In this document: positions 40,651 to 42,789 of the stretch, one piece after another
Layout: the number at the start of each line of letters is the position of its first letter
How positions within the stretch are numbered: position 1 is the first letter of the stretch
Assembly: GCA_019192485.1 (NCBI GenBank)
Contig: JAHCMJ010000002.1
Span: 1 to 42,789 of the forward strand
DNA length: 42,789 bases
Source: Cyclobacteriaceae bacterium HetDA_MAG_MS6
Lineage (GTDB): Bacteria > Bacteroidota > Bacteroidia > Cytophagales > Cyclobacteriaceae
Reading direction: 5' to 3'
Program-made: the position numbers and the translations under genes
The notes under the pieces: model-generated
Database searches by the model: none
What the model was told of the DNA's origin: nothing
What the model saw: only the letters and a program-made list of their open reading frames with translations

Positions 40651-41532
40651 TTATGCTTTTGGATGGGCTTGGTCGAAGGTCGACTTCAGCTTTTCCAGTG
40701 AATTATGCGTGTAAACTTGGGTAGCAGCAAGACTAGTGTGCCCCAATAGATCTTTTACAGCGTTCAGGTCAGCTCCTTTGTTTAGCAGGTGTGTTGCAAA
40801 TGTATGTCGAAGTACGTGTGGGCTCTTCTTATCCTGAGTGGATACTGCTCCTGCGTACTTCTTGACTATGCGATATACCATCATAGGATAAATCTGATCT
40901 CCTGAGTCTGTAACTAGCAGATACGGTGTGTTACAATTTTCCAAATGCCTATTCCGCAACTGCTGGTATTGGTTTATTAATTTAACGATAGAATCCGAAA
41001 TTGGTACTATCCTTTCTTTATTTCTTTTACCTAAAACTTTGACTAATTGTTCATGATGATCGATATCCGTATCCTTGATCCCTATCAACTCCGATAATCG
41101 GATACCTGTGGCATACAAGATTTCTAATAGCAATTTGTCGCGAGTACCGGCAAATCCATCAGGATATTCAATCTGATCTAATAGTGTAGTCATCTCCCCT
41201 TCTCTAAAAAAGGTGGGGAGTGGCTTATCAGTCTTTAATGGCCTGAGTCTGGAAGCCGGGTTTTTGGTGATAAACTCCCTGGCCAGCAGAAACTTGTAAA
41301 AAGACTTAAGAGTGGCAATCTTGCGATTGATGGATCTGGGTGTGATAGATCGCTCCATCAGGTCTACCACCCAACTTCGCAAATAAGAATGCTCCGCCTT
41401 ACTAAGATCATTGATCTCAAAAGTCGATTCTAAAAAAAGTAAAAGTTGGTTGAGGTCCTCTCGGTAAGCTTTTAGGGTATGTTCGCTATACCTTTTTTCG
41501 AATTGGAGGAACTTGAGAAAGTTGATAATCAT
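40651..41532 (-). CDS. xerC: Tyrosine recombinase XerC/XerD
   Basis: SAM-like N-terminus (FLKFLQFEKRYSEHTLKAYREDL) and catalytic residues in ATGIRLSEL, HVLRHTFATHLLNKGADL, LGHTSLAATQVYTH. Confidence 0.92.
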   Translation of the reverse strand: MIINFLKFLQFEKRYSEHTLKAYREDLNQLLLFLESTFEINDLSKAEHSYLRSWVVDLMERSITPRSINRKIATLKSFYKFLLAREFITKNPASRLRPLKTDKPLPTFFREGEMTTLLDQIEYPDGFAGTRDKLLLEILYATGIRLSELIGIKDTDIDHHEQLVKVLGKRNKERIVPISDSIVKLINQYQQLRNRHLENCNTPYLLVTDSGDQIYPMMVYRIVKKYAGAVSTQDKKSPHVLRHTFATHLLNKGADLNAVKDLLGHTSLAATQVYTHNSLEKLKSTFDQAHPKA

Positions 41533-41599
41533 AAGCCAGCACACCCAAATGTGGGCATGACTAACTTAAGTAATTAAATGGCAAAAGACTATTGGAAAT

Positions 41600-41794
41600 C
41601 TACTTATTTTCCAGGTCTCTCATTTTTTGTTTGTATTGTGCTTTGATGATCTCACCTCTTCTTTTCACAGAAGGTTTTGTGAAAAAAGTGCGGGATCTTA
41701 GCTCACGAAGCACACCGGTTTTCTCAAATTTTTTCTTGAACCTTTTCAGTGCTTTGTCAATAGATTCGTTCTCTTTTACGTTTACAACGAGCAT
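41600..41794 (-). CDS. rpsU: 30S ribosomal protein bS21
   Basis: MLVVNVKENESIDKALKRFKKKFEKTGVLRELRSRTFFTKPSVKRRGEIIKAQYKQKMRDLENK; the track's 41842 start is too long. Confidence 0.96.
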   Translation of the reverse strand: MLVVNVKENESIDKALKRFKKKFEKTGVLRELRSRTFFTKPSVKRRGEIIKAQYKQKMRDLENK

Positions 41795-41816
41795 AAATTC
41801 CTTTTTTAATGGGGCG

Positions 41817-41824
41817 CAAATGTA
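41817..41824 (-). promoter_or_regulatory. Candidate -7 promoter element (TACATTTG) of rpsU-xer-hpf
   Basis: Exact TAnnTTTG match on the minus strand 22 nt before the rpsU ATG. Confidence 0.45.
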
Positions 41825-41852
41825 GGCCCTTTCGAGAAACAATGAAAGAGTA

Positions 41853-42789
41853 TTACTTCAAAATCTCCCTGGAAATGACAATTTTTTGTATCTCTGAGGT
41901 CCCTTCACCAATAGTGCAAAGTTTGGCATCGCGATAGTATTTCTCAACTGGGTAGTCCTTAGTATAGCCGTAACCACCAAAAATCTGTACTGCTTCATTT
42001 GCCAGATCTACCGCTACCTCTGAGGCATAGAGTTTTGCCATGGCGGAAGCTTTGGTGACGTTAGCTCCCTGGTTTTTCAGCTCGGCGGCCTGGTAAGTCA
42101 ACATCTTAGCTGCCTCTAGCTTAGTTGCCATTTCTGCCAACTTGAAGGATATCCCCTGGAAATGATAAATCGGTTTACCAAATTGCTCGCGTTCCTTTGA
42201 GTACGCCAAAGCTGCTTTCAGGGCTCCTTCGGCAATGCCGCAACTCAAAGCGGCAATTGATATACGACCACCGTCCAAAACCTTCAACGACTGAACAAAT
42301 CCATCACCAACTTCGCCTATAAGGTTATCAGCAGGGATCCGACAATCCTCAAATATCATTTCGGCCGTTTCTGAGGCTCGCATGCCCAGTTTATCTTCTT
42401 TTCGTCCTCCTCTAAAGCCTGGAGTACCTCGATCTACCACAAAAGCAGATGCATTACGCGAAGTATTGGGCTCTCCTGTGCGAGCTACGACCACTGCTAC
42501 ATCCGCGGAGATACCATGGGTGATGAAATTTTTAGCACCATTGAGGACCCAATGATCACCCTCTCGAACGGCTGTAGTTCTCATATTTCCAGCATCAGAT
42601 CCCGTGTTAGGCTCAGTAAGTCCCCAAGCCCCTAACCATTCTGCTGTAGACAGTTTGGGCAGATAATGGCTCTTCTGCAACTCATTGGCATGCTGTAGTA
42701 TATGACCTGTACACAAGGAATTATGGGCCGCCATGGAAAGTCCAATAGAGCCATCAATTTTTGCTAATTCAATGATTGCCGTAACATAC
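41853..42789 (-). CDS. Acyl-CoA dehydrogenase, N-terminus outside window
   Basis: Frame open through the window end ([31 protein letters not shown]); [77 protein letters not shown]. Confidence 0.95.
   Translation of the reverse strand, partial: YVTAIIELAKIDGSIGLSMAAHNSLCTGHILQHANELQKSHYLPKLSTAEWLGAWGLTEPNTGSDAGNMRTTAVREGDHWVLNGAKNFITHGISADVAVVVARTGEPNTSRNASAFVVDRGTPGFRGGRKEDKLGMRASETAEMIFEDCRIPADNLIGEVGDGFVQSLKVLDGGRISIAALSCGIAEGALKAALAYSKEREQFGKPIYHFQGISFKLAEMATKLEAAKMLTYQAAELKNQGANVTKASAMAKLYASEVAVDLANEAVQIFGGYGYTKDYPVEKYYRDAKLCTIGEGTSEIQKIVISREILK

Noticed and set aside
40651-41532. Tyrosine recombinase as evidence of an integrated mobile element
   Set aside because: It sits between rpsU and hpf, the standard position of the housekeeping XerC/D recombinase in Bacteroidota; no att repeats or cargo genes.
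1-42789. CRISPR array, prophage, IS element or toxin-antitoxin/defence island
   Set aside because: No direct-repeat arrays, transposase, phage structural or defence-family motifs were seen; gene content is overwhelmingly housekeeping.

Overview
This 42.8 kb window looks like mostly core chromosome from a Bacteroidota (Cytophagales-like) bacterium. Support comes from the protein families, a PorZ-like T9SS protein, a BamA/OmpH/UppS/DUF6089 envelope cluster, and TAnnTTTG-type promoters. In order it contains: partial PBP2 and rodA; an acidic protein of unknown function; 2Fe-2S ferredoxin, tdk, porZ-like and recO; a 2OG-Fe(II) oxygenase overlapping chrA; a minus-strand envelope/nadK/CBS/cvpA/yqeY block; pdxJ, an alpha/beta hydrolase, a COG0313-type methyltransferase and metK; a predicted DJ-1/PfpI lipoprotein; a frameshifted DoxX; an M28 peptidase; oadG-oadA-oadB; rimP-nusA-infB; cysS; an FAD monooxygenase; a beta-propeller/HAMP/MCP receptor split by an apparent +1 frameshift; a nitrilase-family protein; rpsU-xerC/D-hpf; and a partial acyl-CoA dehydrogenase. 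I saw no CRISPR array, rRNA, tRNA, transposase or prophage. The observations most worth a second look are the frame-disrupted propeller-MCP receptor, the DJ-1-like lipoprotein whose signal peptide is encoded out of frame inside the 3' end of metK, the cysS/rimP intergenic region (interleaved divergent promoters plus an 8-bp GNRA hairpin in the rimP leader), and a REP-like palindromic element near hpf. I do not see a clearly new multi-gene defence or mobile system. All family calls come from reading the sequence without database searches.
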